Of a stretch of 64,000 bases of DNA, positions 48,023 to 59,445 are shown piece by piece. This stretch comes from Gordonia paraffinivorans NBRC 108238. Its GTDB lineage: Bacteria > Actinomycetota > Actinomycetes > Mycobacteriales > Mycobacteriaceae. The notes beneath the pieces are model-generated. The model was given only the letters and a program-made list of their open reading frames with translations. It was not told the DNA's origin and ran no database searches. Location of the stretch: assembly GCF_000344155.1 (NCBI RefSeq), contig NZ_BAOQ01000029.1:25719-89718 (forward strand), read 5' to 3'. A program made the translations under genes and the position numbers. How positions within the stretch are numbered: the first letter of the stretch is position 1; every line of letters starts with the position of its first letter.

Positions 48023-49651
48023 ATGGCGGAGTTGACGATCTCACCAGAAGAGATTAAGGGAGCGATCGAGCAGTATGTCTCGTCGTTCGATGCCGAGGCC
48101 TCCCGCGAGGAGGTGGGCATCGTCACCGACACATCGGACGGTATCGCGCACGTCAGCGGTCTGCCCGGCGCGATGGCCAACGAGCTGCTTCAGTTCGAGG
48201 GCGGCGTGCTCGGCGTGGCCCTGAACCTCGAAGAGGACGAGATCGGCGCCGTCATCCTCGGTGACTACGAGACCCTGGAAGAGGGCCAGCAGGTCAGCCG
48301 TACCGGCGACGTGCTGTCGGTCCCGGTCGGCGACAAGTTCCTCGGCCGCGTCGTGGATCCGCTCGGCAAGCCGATCGACGGCCTGGGCGACATCGAGGCC
48401 GAGGAGCGTCGCGTCCTCGAGCTCCAGGCCGCCACCGTGCTCGAGCGCCAGCCGGTCGAGGAGTCCCTCGCCACCGGTATCAAGGCCATCGACGCCATGA
48501 CCGCGATCGGCCGCGGCCAGCGTCAGCTGATCATCGGTGACCGCAAGACCGGTAAGACCGCGGTCTGCATCGACGCGATCCTGAACCAGAAGGCGAACTG
48601 GGAGACCGGCGACCCGACCAAGCAGGTGCGCTGCATCTATGTCGCGATCGGCCAGAAGGGCTCGACCATCGCCGGCGTCAAGGCCGCCCTCGACGAGGCC
48701 GGTGCGATGGAGTACACCACCATCGTCGCGGCCCCCGCGTCGGACTCGGCCGGCTTCAAGTGGCTCGCTCCCTACACCGGTTCGGCCATCGGCCAGCACT
48801 GGATGTACCAGGGCAAGCACGTCCTCATCGTCTTCGACGACCTGACCAAGCAGGCCGAGGCCTACCGTGCGATCTCGCTGCTGCTGCGCCGCCCGCCGGG
48901 CCGCGAGGCATACCCGGGCGACGTCTTCTACCTGCACTCCCGTCTGCTGGAGCGTTGCGCGAAGCTGTCGGACGAGATGGGCGGCGGCTCGATGACCGGT
49001 CTGCCGATCATCGAGACCAAGGCCAACGACGTCTCGGCGTTCATCCCGACCAACGTCATCTCGATCACCGACGGCCAGGTCTTCCTCGAGTCCGACCTGT
49101 TCAACAAGGGTGTCCGCCCCGCCATCAACGTCGGTACCTCGGTGTCGCGCGTCGGTGGTGCCGCGCAGACCAAGGGCCTGAAGAAGGTCTCGGGCTCGCT
49201 GCGTCTGGAGCTCGCCCAGTTCCGTGAGCTGGAGGCCTTCTCGGCCTTCGCCTCCGACCTCGACGACGCCTCGAAGGCCCAGCTCGAGCGTGGCGCCCGT
49301 TGGGTCGAGATGCTCAAGCAGGACCAGTACAGCCCCTTCTCGGTCGAGGACGAGATCATCTCGATCTACCTCTGCTCCGAGGGCTACTACGACTCGGTTC
49401 CGGTCGACGACATCCGCAACTTCGAGACGCAGCTGCTCAGCCACCTGCATCACGCCGCCAAGGGTGTCTACGACTCGATCGCCGGCGGGCAGGTGCTGAC
49501 CGACGACCAGGCCGAGATCCTGGGTGCCGAGGTCGACAAGTTCAAGAAGGGTTACCTCACCCACGACGGCAAGCGCGTGGTCAACGAGGCCGCGGCCGAG
49601 GCAATGGATGCCGAGGACGTCGAGAACGAAGAGATCAAGATCCGCAAGTGA
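48023..49651 (+). CDS. atpA: ATP synthase F1 subunit alpha
   Basis: Non-catalytic nucleotide-binding subunit, 542 residues. Walker A is GDRKTGKTA, and the alpha-type signature [14 protein letters not shown] is present. Compared with E. coli (513) it has a C-terminal extension ending [15 protein letters not shown]; the matching mycobacterial extension restrains ATP hydrolysis. GGAAAGACGAG lies before the ATG. Confidence 0.97.
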   Translation: MAELTISPEEIKGAIEQYVSSFDAEASREEVGIVTDTSDGIAHVSGLPGAMANELLQFEGGVLGVALNLEEDEIGAVILGDYETLEEGQQVSRTGDVLSVPVGDKFLGRVVDPLGKPIDGLGDIEAEERRVLELQAATVLERQPVEESLATGIKAIDAMTAIGRGQRQLIIGDRKTGKTAVCIDAILNQKANWETGDPTKQVRCIYVAIGQKGSTIAGVKAALDEAGAMEYTTIVAAPASDSAGFKWLAPYTGSAIGQHWMYQGKHVLIVFDDLTKQAEAYRAISLLLRRPPGREAYPGDVFYLHSRLLERCAKLSDEMGGGSMTGLPIIETKANDVSAFIPTNVISITDGQVFLESDLFNKGVRPAINVGTSVSRVGGAAQTKGLKKVSGSLRLELAQFRELEAFSAFASDLDDASKAQLERGARWVEMLKQDQYSPFSVEDEIISIYLCSEGYYDSVPVDDIRNFETQLLSHLHHAAKGVYDSIAGGQVLTDDQAEILGAEVDKFKKGYLTHDGKRVVNEAAAEAMDAEDVENEEIKIRK

Positions 49652-49696
49652 TCTCGGACGTCAACGGACATTGCGATAAGGAAGGGGTGAGGGCTC

Positions 49697-50617
49697 ATGG
49701 CCAGCATTCGTGAGCTGCGCTCACGCATCCGGTCGGTCCAGTCGACCAAGAAGATCACCAAGGCTCAGGAGCTGATCGCGACCTCGCGGATCACCAAGGC
49801 CCAGGCACGCGTCGCCGCGGCGAAGCCGTACGCGGAAGAGATGACGACCGTGCTCTCGGAGCTCGCGAGCAATGCGGGAACACTGGACAACCCGCTGCTG
49901 ACCGAGCGCGAGAACCCCAAGCGCGCGGCGATCCTCGTGGTCACCAGCGATCGCGGTATGTGCGGTGGTTACAACGCGAACGTGCTCAAGGCGACCCGTG
50001 AACTCATCTCGCTGCTGCGCGAGGAGGGCAAGGAAGCCGTCCTGTTCGTGATGGGCCGTAAGGGCGTCGGGTTCTTCAACTTCCGTGGTCAGGAGATCGC
50101 GGACTCGTGGACGGGCTTCTCGGAGGCGCCGAAGTACACCGATGCGTCGACCGCGACCGAGTTCCTCGTGAACCTGTTCGTGGCCGGCTCGGGTACCGAG
50201 GTCGAGCGTCCGGGCGGCGACGGGACCCTCGAGGGCGTCGACGAACTGCACCTGGTGTACACGCGGTTCCAGTCGATGCTGTCGCAGGTCCCCGAGGTCC
50301 GTCGGGTGGCACCGCTGGTCGTGTCGGAGGACGACTCCGAGGACGAGAAGCCTTCGCGGAACTACACCTTCGAGCCGAACGCCGACACCCTGCTCGACGC
50401 TCTGCTGCCGAAGTACGTGGCCACGCGCGTCTACGCGGCTCTGCTGGATTCGGCTGCGTCCGAGTCTGCGGCCCGCCGCACCGCCATGAAGGCGGCGACC
50501 GACAACGCCGAGGAACTGGCCAAGACGCTCTCGCGCGAGGCCAACCAGCTCCGTCAGGCCCAGATCACCCAGGAAATCAGCGAGATCGTCGGCGGCTCGA
50601 GCGCCCTGGCGAACTAG
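49697..50617 (+). CDS. atpG: ATP synthase F1 subunit gamma
   Basis: Central rotor shaft, 306 residues. N- and C-terminal helices form the coiled coil ([32 protein letters not shown]). It contains an extra loop around [20 protein letters not shown], corresponding to the mycobacterial gamma loop absent from E. coli and linked to suppression of ATP hydrolysis. Confidence 0.96.
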   Translation: MASIRELRSRIRSVQSTKKITKAQELIATSRITKAQARVAAAKPYAEEMTTVLSELASNAGTLDNPLLTERENPKRAAILVVTSDRGMCGGYNANVLKATRELISLLREEGKEAVLFVMGRKGVGFFNFRGQEIADSWTGFSEAPKYTDASTATEFLVNLFVAGSGTEVERPGGDGTLEGVDELHLVYTRFQSMLSQVPEVRRVAPLVVSEDDSEDEKPSRNYTFEPNADTLLDALLPKYVATRVYAALLDSAASESAARRTAMKAATDNAEELAKTLSREANQLRQAQITQEISEIVGGSSALAN

Positions 50618-52129
<1,512 letters not shown>

Positions 52130-52138
52130 CGGTAATCC

Positions 52139-52519
52139 ATGGCTGAGAAGTCCTTCCACGTGGAGGTTGTCTCCGCGGACTCGCGCCTGTACTCCGGTGA
52201 GGCGACGTTCGTGATCGCGAAGACGACCGTCGGCGAGCTCGGTGTCCTCGCCAACCACGAGCCGCTCCTGGGCCAGCTTGTCCCGGGTGGCTTCGTGGTG
52301 ATCGACGAGGAGAGCGGCACGCGTCGCGCGGCGGCCGTCGAGGGCGGATTCCTGTCCGTCACCGGCGATGCCGTGACTGTCCTCGCCGAGTCGGCCGAGT
52401 GGGCCGACAAGGTGGACGTCAACGCGGAGAAGCAGGCCCTCGAGCAGGCCGAGCCCGATACGCCCGAGTACCACCGTGCTCAGGCTCGTCTGGCTGCGGC
52501 GCAGTACCTTTCGAAGTAA
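52139..52519 (+). CDS. atpC: ATP synthase F1 subunit epsilon
   Basis: Rotor subunit that regulates hydrolysis, 126 residues: beta-sandwich N-terminal domain (FHVEVVSADSRLYSGEATFV; GELGVLANHEPLL) and a short C-terminal helix pair. Last gene of the operon, followed by a strong hairpin. Confidence 0.95.
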   Translation: MAEKSFHVEVVSADSRLYSGEATFVIAKTTVGELGVLANHEPLLGQLVPGGFVVIDEESGTRRAAAVEGGFLSVTGDAVTVLAESAEWADKVDVNAEKQALEQAEPDTPEYHRAQARLAAAQYLSK

Positions 52520-52539
52520 CACGCCGCCTCGCGCGGTAT

Positions 52540-52588
52540 CGACCTCGGCCGGTCATCGGGATCACCCGGTGGCCGGCCGAGGTCGTTT
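52540..52588 (+). terminator. Terminator of the atp operon
   Basis: 13-bp stem (52540-52552 with 52573-52585), a 20-base loop that can itself pair through CGGG/CCCG, then TTT. Confidence 0.8.
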
Positions 52589-52723
52589 CGCATCTGCAAG
52601 ACGTCATCTGGCATGCTTGACCCCACAGCCCAAGTCCCCGCCTCCTGCGTCGCGGAAGCCCGCCGCCGGTGGATTCGTGTCGGTGCACCGTCGCCGGCCG
52701 GGGATCGCACGAAGGAGTAGGTG

Positions 52724-53164
52724 ATGTCGCTGCCGGTCGTGTTGCTGAGCGTGCTGCTCGCCGTGGCCGTCATCCTGGGCGCGATGCTCGTATTCCGCGT
52801 CGAGAAGCTCCGGCGTGCCGGCACCCCGATCCTGCTGCGCACCATCCCGGCCGCCGTCGACGAGGGGTGGCGGCACGGCACGGTTCACTACCGCGACGAC
52901 TCGCTCCGCTACTACCGGCTCGCATCGCTGCGTCCGGGACCGAATGTGACGCTGCCGCGGCAGGGCATCGAGATCACCGGGCGCCGGCGGCCGGAGGGAA
53001 CCGAGACAGAGATCCTCGAGGGGATGCAGATCCTGCAGGTGCACACGAAGGGACGCGGCGACGGCGCGTACGAGCTCGCGATGGGCCCGGGAGCGGTCAC
53101 CGCGTTCCAGTCGTGGGTCGAGTCACGCCAGTCGGAACGCTCCCAGCGGCGCCGCAGCGCCTGA
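52724..53164 (+). CDS. DUF2550 membrane protein (Rv1312-like)
   Basis: 146 residues: one N-terminal membrane helix (VVLLSVLLAVAVILGAMLVF) and a cytosolic domain with GWRHGTVHYRDDSLRYYRL and the Trp in AFQSWVESRQ. Conserved after atpC in Mycobacteriales; function unknown. GGAG precedes the ATG (a GTG three bases earlier is possible). It has its own terminators on both sides and so is probably transcribed alone. Confidence 0.9.
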   Translation: MSLPVVLLSVLLAVAVILGAMLVFRVEKLRRAGTPILLRTIPAAVDEGWRHGTVHYRDDSLRYYRLASLRPGPNVTLPRQGIEITGRRRPEGTETEILEGMQILQVHTKGRGDGAYELAMGPGAVTAFQSWVESRQSERSQRRRSA

Positions 53165-53182
53165 CCGACTCGGCGCAGAGAA

Positions 53183-53220
53183 CAGCCGGACCGTGAAAAC
53201 GGTCCGGCTGCAGTGTTTTT
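53183..53220. terminator. Rho-independent terminator with GAAA tetraloop
   Basis: Perfect 12-bp stem (53183-53194 with 53199-53210), GAAA tetraloop, then a run of five T. It lies between the convergent DUF2550 and adenosyltransferase genes. Confidence 0.88.
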
Positions 53221-53237
53221 CGTGGTCTCGGTGCGGG

Positions 53238-53846
53238 TCAGGCGTCTTGCGGGCGCGGGCGGTTGCCGCCAGGAACCCACTTCACGTCGCCCGGGTTGCC
53301 GTCGGCGTCGCGGTTGGCGACGCGGGACAGGATGAACAGCAGATCCGAGAGCCGGTTCAGGTACTTCGCAGGCAGGACGCTCGTGTCGTCGGGATATGCG
53401 GCGACCGCGGCCCAGGCCGAGCGCTCCGCACGACGGACGACGGTTCGCGCCTGATGGAGGAAGGCGGCGAGGGGATTGCCGCCGGGCAGGATGAACGAGT
53501 CGAGGGCAGGAAGATCGGCGCCGAAGGTGTCGCACCACCGTTCGAGGGCGTCGATGTAGTCCTGCTGGATGCGCAGGGGCGGGTACTTCGGGTTCTCGAC
53601 GATCGGGCTGGAGAGGTCCGCGCCCGCATCGAACAGGTCGTTCTGGACGGTGGCCAGCACGTTGCGGATGTCCTCGGGGACCTCGCCACCCAGGGCGAGG
53701 GCGAGCCCGATGGCCGCATTGGCCTCGTCGCAGTCGGCGTATGCGACGACGCGGGGATCGGTCTTGGGTACGCGGGAGTAGTCGCTGAGACCGGTGGTCC
53801 CGTCGTCTCCGGTGCGGGTGTAGATCCTGGTGAGGTGAACGGCCAT
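53238..53846 (-). CDS. Cob(I)yrinic acid a,c-diamide adenosyltransferase, PduO type
   Basis: Transfers adenosyl from ATP to cob(I)alamin, forming coenzyme B12. 202 residues with all PduO motifs: [14 protein letters not shown] (ATP loop), [28 protein letters not shown], and [14 protein letters not shown]. Equivalent to Rv1314c. TACATT (complement of 53853-53858) ends seven bases before the ATG, and no ribosome site is seen, suggesting a leaderless mRNA. Divergent from murA. Confidence 0.94.
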   Translation of the reverse strand: MAVHLTRIYTRTGDDGTTGLSDYSRVPKTDPRVVAYADCDEANAAIGLALALGGEVPEDIRNVLATVQNDLFDAGADLSSPIVENPKYPPLRIQQDYIDALERWCDTFGADLPALDSFILPGGNPLAAFLHQARTVVRRAERSAWAAVAAYPDDTSVLPAKYLNRLSDLLFILSRVANRDADGNPGDVKWVPGGNRPRPQDA

Positions 53847-53852
53847 GCGACG

Positions 53853-53895
53853 AATGTACTGCGTCGACCGGGCGCGGTGGGGCGGCGGCTAAGGT
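53853..53895. promoter_or_regulatory. Divergent leaderless promoters of the adenosyltransferase and murA
   Basis: In a 56-bp gap, TACATT (minus, 53853-53858) and TAAGGT (plus, 53890-53895) each end seven or eight bases before their start codons. Neither gene has a ribosome site. Confidence 0.55.
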
Positions 53896-53902
53896 GGCAT
53901 GC

Positions 53903-55159
53903 GTGAGCGATCGGTTTCTGGTGACGGGTGGTGCCCGGCTGTCTGGTGAGGTCTCGGTGGGAGGCGCCAAGAACAGCGTGCTGAAGCTGATGGCGGCGGC
54001 GCTCCTGGCCGAGGGCACCACGGTGCTGACCAACTCGCCGGAGATCGCCGACGTGCCGCTCATGGCGGAGGTGCTGCGCGGTCTCGGCGCGACCGTCGAG
54101 ATGGAAGGCGACACGGTCACCATCACCTCGCCCGCCGAGCCGAAGTACCACGCCGACTTCGCGGCCGTGCGCCAGTTCCGCGCGTCGGTGTGCGTGCTCG
54201 GACCGCTGATGGCGCGCTGCCACCGCGCGGTGGTGGCGCTGCCGGGTGGCGACGCCATCGGTTCGCGACCGCTCGACATGCACCAGGCGGGTCTGCGTGC
54301 CCTGGGCGCGACGAGTTCGATCGAGCACGGCTGCGTGGTCGCCGCGGCCGACGCGCTCGTCGGCGCGCCGATCGCACTCGAGTTCCCCTCGGTCGGCGCC
54401 ACCGAGAACATCCTGATGGCCGCCGTCCTCGCCGAGGGGCAGACGACGATCGACAACGCTGCGCGGGAACCGGAGATCGTCGATCTCTGCGAGATGCTGC
54501 AGCAGATGGGCGCGCAGATCGAGGGGGCGGGCACCTCGACCCTGACCGTGACCGGCGTCGAGCGCCTCCATCCGACCACCCACCGTGTCGTCGGCGACCG
54601 CATCGTCGGTGCGACGTGGGGCATCGCCGCCGCCATGACCCGCGGAGACGTCACCGTCCACGGCGTGCAGCCCGAACACCTGCAGCTCGTGCTGAACAAG
54701 CTCGTCGACACCGGAGCCCGGGTCGACACCTTCGACGACGGATTCCGGGTCCGCCACGACCGCCGGCCGGTCGCGGTGAACGTCTCGACCCTTCCGTTCC
54801 CCGGCTTCCCGACCGACCTGCAGCCGATGGCGATCGCGCTCGCCTCGATCTCCGAGGGCATGTCGCTGGTCACCGAGAACGTTTTCGAGGCTCGCTTCCG
54901 GTTCGTCGAGGAGATGGTGCGCCTCGGCGCCGACGCCCGCACCGACGGGCACCACGCGGTGATCCGCGGCATCGAACGTCTGTCGAGTGCCCCGGTGTGG
55001 TGCTCCGACATCCGCGCCGGCGCGGGTTTGGTGCTCGCCGGCCTGGTGGCCGACGGCGTCACCGAGGTGCACGACGTCGAACACATCGATCGCGGCTACC
55101 CGCACTTCGTGGAGATCCTGCGCAGCCTCGGCGGCGAGATCGAGCGTGTGAGCGACTGA
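53903..55159 (+). CDS. murA: UDP-N-acetylglucosamine 1-carboxyvinyltransferase
   Basis: First committed enzyme of peptidoglycan synthesis: adds enolpyruvate from PEP to UDP-GlcNAc. 418 residues, as in M. tuberculosis. Motif [13 protein letters not shown] and the catalytic loop [12 protein letters not shown] are present. In that loop residue 117 is Asp where E. coli has Cys115, the target of fosfomycin; mycobacteria also carry Asp and are intrinsically resistant. The GTG at 53903 fits the family N-terminus; ATG at 53894-53896-frame upstream is rejected because it lies within the -10 region. Confidence 0.96.
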   Translation: MSDRFLVTGGARLSGEVSVGGAKNSVLKLMAAALLAEGTTVLTNSPEIADVPLMAEVLRGLGATVEMEGDTVTITSPAEPKYHADFAAVRQFRASVCVLGPLMARCHRAVVALPGGDAIGSRPLDMHQAGLRALGATSSIEHGCVVAAADALVGAPIALEFPSVGATENILMAAVLAEGQTTIDNAAREPEIVDLCEMLQQMGAQIEGAGTSTLTVTGVERLHPTTHRVVGDRIVGATWGIAAAMTRGDVTVHGVQPEHLQLVLNKLVDTGARVDTFDDGFRVRHDRRPVAVNVSTLPFPGFPTDLQPMAIALASISEGMSLVTENVFEARFRFVEEMVRLGADARTDGHHAVIRGIERLSSAPVWCSDIRAGAGLVLAGLVADGVTEVHDVEHIDRGYPHFVEILRSLGGEIERVSD

Positions 55160-55194
55160 TTCGCGCATCGGCCGGGTGCGTCGTCGGCCACGGA

Positions 55195-55216
55195 TACCTG
55201 TCCGATCGGACAGGTA
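55195..55216. promoter_or_regulatory. 22-bp palindrome upstream of mno, candidate response-regulator site
   Basis: Half-site TACCTGTCCGA (55195-55205) is followed by its exact inverse complement (55206-55216). It lies 36 bp after murA and about 120 bp before mno. It lacks a T-run, so a terminator role for murA is possible but less likely. A degenerate copy is found at 63601-63620. Confidence 0.6.
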
Positions 55217-55265
55217 CCACCCCCGTCCGGTCGGGTCGACGTTGCCCGCCGACGGTCAGGACCCC

Positions 55266-55295
55266 TTGTGGCCGTTGTGATCTGGGCGACATTCT
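55266..55295 (+). promoter_or_regulatory. Candidate mno promoter
   Basis: TTGTGG (55266-55271) and CATTCT (55290-55295) are 18 bp apart, giving a start near 55302 and a short leader with AAGGAG before the ATG at 55335. Confidence 0.45.
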
Positions 55296-55334
55296 CGTTG
55301 TGGCAGACCCGAACGTCACAAGGAGATCATCCCC

Positions 55335-56606
55335 ATGGCCATTGAGCTGAACCAGATCTGGGACTTCCCCATCAAGGAGTTCCACCCGTTCCCGAAGGCG
55401 AAGCTGGGCGTCGGAGCGCACGACATGCTGGGCGTCGAGGCCAAGGAACTCGGCATGACCCGAGTCCTGCTTATGACCACCGGCCTGCGCGGCTCGGGCA
55501 TCATCGAGGAGCTCGTCGGCAAGATCGAGTACCAGGGCGTCGACGTGGTGCTCTACGACCAGGTGGAGTCCAACCCCAAGGACTACAACGTCATGGACGC
55601 CGCCGCGCTCTACCAGTCGGAGAAGTGCGACGGCATCATCTCGGTCGGCGGCGGCTCCAGCCATGACGCGGCCAAGGGCGCGCGCATGGTGATCGCGCAC
55701 GACGGCCGCAACATCAACGAGTTCGAGGGCTTCTCGAAGGCGACCAACAAGGAGAACCCCAAGCACATCGCGGTCTCGACCACGGCCGGCACCGGCTCGG
55801 AGACCTCGTGGGCCTACGTCATCACCGACACCTCGGACATGAACAACCCGCACAAGTGGGTGGCCTTCGACGACACCTGTCTCGTCGACCTGGCCATGGA
55901 CGATCCGCTGCTCTACTACTCGTGCCCCGAGCACTTCACCGCGTTCTGCGGTTTCGACGTGCTCGCCCACGCGAGTGAGCCGTACGTGTCCCGGCTCGAC
56001 TTCGCGCCCTCGCTCGGCAACGCCAAGTACTCGATCGAGCTGATCGCCAAGCACCTGCGGACCGCGGTGTACGACCCGCGGAACCTCGAGGCGCGCACCG
56101 GGATGATGTACGCGCAGTACATCTCCGCGCAGGCGTTCAACTCCGGTGGCCTGGGTCTGGTCCACAGCCTCTCGCACGCGGTCAGCGCGTTCTACGACAG
56201 CCACCACGGCCTCAACAACGCCATCGCCCTGCCGCGTGTGTGGGAGTACAACCTGCCCTCCCGCTTCGAGCGCTACGCCGAGATCGCCGCCCTGATGGGC
56301 GTCGACACCTCGAAGATGACCACCGTCCAGGCGGCCGACGCCGCGGTCGAGGAGGCCATCCGCCTGTCCAAGGACCTCGGCATCCCGGACAACTTCGGCC
56401 AGCTGCGGGTCGACAGCTACGAGAAGAACCGGATGAACACCGGCAAGTACGAGGGCCGAGGCGAGGGAATCGACACCTCCGAGAAGCAGATCCGCGCGAT
56501 CGCCGAGCACATGATGGGCGACTGGTGCACCCCGGGCAACCCGCGTGAGTCCACCGTCGAGTCGCTGATCCCGATGGTCACGCACGCCTTCACCGGCAGC
56601 TACTGA
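55335..56606 (+). CDS. mno: NDMA-dependent methanol/alcohol dehydrogenase
   Basis: Iron/zinc-type (family III) alcohol dehydrogenase, 423 residues, with tightly bound NAD(P) that does not exchange; activity is assayed with the artificial acceptor NDMA, and in mycobacteria the natural acceptor is the peptide-derived cofactor mycofactocin. Evidence: the N-terminus IWDFPIKEFHPFPKAKLG, cofactor loop SVGGGSSHDAAKG, and metal site with DVLAHASEP, HSLSHAVS and DSHHGLNNA histidines. Named mno or mdo in Amycolatopsis and mycobacteria, thcE in Rhodococcus. A hairpin follows the gene, so it may also be transcribed alone at high level. Confidence 0.93.
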   Translation: MAIELNQIWDFPIKEFHPFPKAKLGVGAHDMLGVEAKELGMTRVLLMTTGLRGSGIIEELVGKIEYQGVDVVLYDQVESNPKDYNVMDAAALYQSEKCDGIISVGGGSSHDAAKGARMVIAHDGRNINEFEGFSKATNKENPKHIAVSTTAGTGSETSWAYVITDTSDMNNPHKWVAFDDTCLVDLAMDDPLLYYSCPEHFTAFCGFDVLAHASEPYVSRLDFAPSLGNAKYSIELIAKHLRTAVYDPRNLEARTGMMYAQYISAQAFNSGGLGLVHSLSHAVSAFYDSHHGLNNAIALPRVWEYNLPSRFERYAEIAALMGVDTSKMTTVQAADAAVEEAIRLSKDLGIPDNFGQLRVDSYEKNRMNTGKYEGRGEGIDTSEKQIRAIAEHMMGDWCTPGNPRESTVESLIPMVTHAFTGSY

Positions 56607-56632
56607 CCCTGGGAGTCAGCTACCGGTTTCCC

Positions 56633-56675
56633 AGCCGATCCCGTGCCCGCCGCCATCCCCGGCACGGGATCGGCT
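56633..56675 (+). terminator. Hairpin after mno
   Basis: 15-bp perfect stem (56633-56647 with 56661-56675), 13-base loop, no T-run. It may attenuate read-through from mno into moxR. Confidence 0.7.
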
Positions 56676-56706
56676 CTCCCATCCGAACCACCATGGAAGG
56701 TCACCG

Positions 56707-57810
56707 ATGTCGATGACGTACATCCCCACCGAGCCGGCGCCCGGAACCGACGACGGCACATACCGTTTCGAGTCGGTGGAGGAACTGTCGACGGCGTTGT
56801 CCGGGCAGGGGTACCTCATCGGTCCCGAGCTGGCCGTCGTCGTGCATCTCGCGACGCTTCTGGACCGCCCCCTCTTGCTCGAGGGGCCCGCCGGCGTGGG
56901 CAAGACCGAGCTCGCCAAGGCCCTCGCCGCGGCCTCGGGCCGCGAGCTGATCCGCCTGCAGTGCTACGAGGGGCTCGACGACTCGCGCGCCCTCTACGAG
57001 TGGGACTACGCCCGCCAGCTGCTGCACGTGCAGATGCTGCGCGACCGGATCAGCGCCGAGCTGGCCGCGGAGACGACACTTTCGGCGGCGTCTGCGGCAC
57101 TGGCCCGCACCGACGTCGGCGTGTACACCGAGGACTTCCTGGTGGCCCGGCCGCTGCTCGCCGCGATCACCTCGACGACCCCGACCGTCCTCCTCGTCGA
57201 CGAGATCGACCGGACCGACGAGGCGATGGAGGCGGTGATGCTCGAGGTGCTCGCCGAACGGCAGGTCTCGGTGCCCGAGCTCGGGACCTTCACCGCGCGG
57301 TCGTCGCCGTGGGTGATCCTCACCTCCAACGACACCCGGGAGCTGTCGCCGGCCCTCAAGCGGCGGTGCCTGCACTTCCAGGTCGACTATCCGGACCCGG
57401 AGACCGAACGCGCGATCGTCGCGGTTCGGGCGCCTGAGGTCGAGGACCGGGTGATCGCCGAGGTCGTCGACCTGGCCCGCCGCCTGCGCGATCTCCCGTT
57501 GCGCAAGAGCCCGTCCATCGCCGAGGTCATCGACGCGGCCCGCGCGGCGTCGTATCTGAAGTCCACCGGGGCAGGCGAGGGCAGCGGGCCCGACGCGACG
57601 GACCCGGCGCTGCTGTCGCTGCTGGTCAAGTTCGGGACCGACCTCGATCTCGCACGCGGGGCTCTCGCCCGCGCCGCGGCCCCGGCGACACCGGGAGCGG
57701 CCGAACACACCGAGATCGGGGTCGACGGCACCACGCCCCAGGGCTCGGTCACCGCGCGTGCCTTCGGCGCGGGACGCGCCCGCAGCGCGGGGACCCGCGC
57801 GAGCCGATGA
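56707..57810 (+). CDS. MoxR-family AAA+ ATPase
   Basis: Chaperone-like ATPase, 367 residues: Walker A GPAGVGKTE (about residues 60-68), Walker B VLLVDEIDR, sensor TSNDTRELSPALKRRC with the arginine finger. MoxR ATPases work with VWA proteins to mature or activate metal or cofactor enzymes; CoxD acts this way for CO dehydrogenase. The stop overlaps the VWA gene start by 4 bp (ATGA). Inference: it serves the alcohol dehydrogenase. Confidence 0.9.
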   Translation: MSMTYIPTEPAPGTDDGTYRFESVEELSTALSGQGYLIGPELAVVVHLATLLDRPLLLEGPAGVGKTELAKALAAASGRELIRLQCYEGLDDSRALYEWDYARQLLHVQMLRDRISAELAAETTLSAASAALARTDVGVYTEDFLVARPLLAAITSTTPTVLLVDEIDRTDEAMEAVMLEVLAERQVSVPELGTFTARSSPWVILTSNDTRELSPALKRRCLHFQVDYPDPETERAIVAVRAPEVEDRVIAEVVDLARRLRDLPLRKSPSIAEVIDAARAASYLKSTGAGEGSGPDATDPALLSLLVKFGTDLDLARGALARAAAPATPGAAEHTEIGVDGTTPQGSVTARAFGAGRARSAGTRASR

Positions 57811-59354
57811 CCGCCATGACATCCCGCCTCGGCACGGTGCGCGAAACGCGCCGCGTCGAGATCCTCGACCTGATGTCCGTGCTGTTCGGCCGGACACTGC
57901 GGGCTGCGGGGGTGGCGGCCTCGCCGGCCGAGGTCATCGAGGTGCGGCGGACCCTGGCGATCGTCGGCGCCGCCGACCTCGCGCTGCTGCGCGCCGCGCT
58001 GCGGAGCGTGTGCGTCAAATACGCCTACGAGGCAGCGCCTTTCGACCGCGCCTTCGACATCTTCTTCGGTGCGGCCGAGGACCCCGGCCGGCCGGAGGAC
58101 CTGCCGCGGCCGCGCGGCGTCGCCGCCGACCTCCCCGACGAGGTGGTGTGGGACGAGGAGTTCGAGGGCGCCGCGCGCCGGATCGGAGCCGACGAGCACA
58201 CCGACGAGATCGGGCATCTCATGGAGGCCGATCCGGATGCCGGGGAGCGGCACGGCGAGAGCGCGCACCGGGAGGAGAACGACTTCACCGTCTCCGCCGG
58301 TGCCGAGCAACTCGGTGTCGACCCCGACAGCGGGGCGGTGAGTGGGGGAGTGACCTACACCGTCGAGCTCGATTCGGCGGACTCGGCGACGGTCGGCGAA
58401 CTCACCGGTGCCGCGATGCGGGTGCAGAGCAAGCCCCTCGGGTTGTCGGGCGCCGCGGCGATCCTCGCGGCCCTCGACGCCTACGACCCTCGGCGTGCCT
58501 ACGGCGCGGACGGCAACGCCGACCTCGACGACGTCCGCCGTCGCGAACTCGAGTCGGCGCTGGCCGCGTTCGTCGACGCCTTCGCCGAGCGACTCGACGC
58601 GGCCGGCCTGGCGGACGGCACCCCCGAGCGCACGACGTCGGTCACCACCGACCAGGCCGACATCGACCGGGCCTGTCACCGCCTGATCCAGCGGATGCGC
58701 GGAGCCCCGCGGCGGGTCATCCGCCCGGGCGACCGGGGCACTCTCGACATCCGCGCCACCCTGCGTGCGGCCGTCGCCACCGACGGAGTGCCGGCGCAGT
58801 TGTGGCGCCGTCGCCCGCGGCCCGGTCCGGTCCGGCTGCTGGTGCTGGTCGACGTCTCGCTGTCGGTGCGGCCGGTGACCGGGTTCATCCTGCGGCTGGC
58901 CCAGACCCTGCACCGATACGGTGACCGCTGCGAGGTCATCGCCTTCGTCGACCGTCCCGTGCGGGTCACCACCGCGCTGCGGGCCGCTTCCGCCGACGCG
59001 GCGCTGGCCGCCGTGCTCGCGGCCGACGGTCTCGACCTCGCGGCGAGCAGCGACTACGGCCGGATGCTGTCCGGGCTGCTCGGCGAGTTCGGGGACCTGA
59101 TCTCCTCGCGCACCTCCGTCCTCGTCGTGGGCGACGCCCGCAGCAACGGGTTCGAGCCCCGGGTCGACCTCGTCGCCGAGATCGCCCGACGAGCCCACCG
59201 TCTCGCGTGGGTGACGCCCGAGCCCGCGAGGTACTGGACGCAGGCCGGTTGCGCGATGGCCGACTACGCCGAGCACTGTTCCGGTGTCGTCAGCGTCCGC
59301 GACGGCGCGGAGATGCTGGCACGCTGCGACGAACTCGGTGCGGCCCTGCGGTGA
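57807..59354 (+). CDS. VWA domain-containing CoxE-like protein
   Basis: 515 residues. The C-terminal half is a von Willebrand A domain with the metal-ion adhesion motif DVSLSV and later a SSDYGR segment and GDARSNG; the N-terminal half is helical and acidic. CoxE-type proteins partner MoxR ATPases. It is translationally coupled to moxR. Confidence 0.9.
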   Translation: MTAMTSRLGTVRETRRVEILDLMSVLFGRTLRAAGVAASPAEVIEVRRTLAIVGAADLALLRAALRSVCVKYAYEAAPFDRAFDIFFGAAEDPGRPEDLPRPRGVAADLPDEVVWDEEFEGAARRIGADEHTDEIGHLMEADPDAGERHGESAHREENDFTVSAGAEQLGVDPDSGAVSGGVTYTVELDSADSATVGELTGAAMRVQSKPLGLSGAAAILAALDAYDPRRAYGADGNADLDDVRRRELESALAAFVDAFAERLDAAGLADGTPERTTSVTTDQADIDRACHRLIQRMRGAPRRVIRPGDRGTLDIRATLRAAVATDGVPAQLWRRRPRPGPVRLLVLVDVSLSVRPVTGFILRLAQTLHRYGDRCEVIAFVDRPVRVTTALRAASADAALAAVLAADGLDLAASSDYGRMLSGLLGEFGDLISSRTSVLVVGDARSNGFEPRVDLVAEIARRAHRLAWVTPEPARYWTQAGCAMADYAEHCSGVVSVRDGAEMLARCDELGAALR

Positions 59355-59445
59355 GGTGAGTAGCGTCGGGTTACCGCGGTGTGCGCCCCCATCGGGTGGC
59401 GGTGCACGGCATGACGTGATGGTGACGGTGGTGACGGAGGAATAG

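Noticed and set aside
55195..55216. The mno palindrome as a murA terminator
   Set aside because: It lacks a T-run, is AT/GC balanced like an operator, and has a degenerate copy at 63601; kept as an operator, though a dual role is possible.
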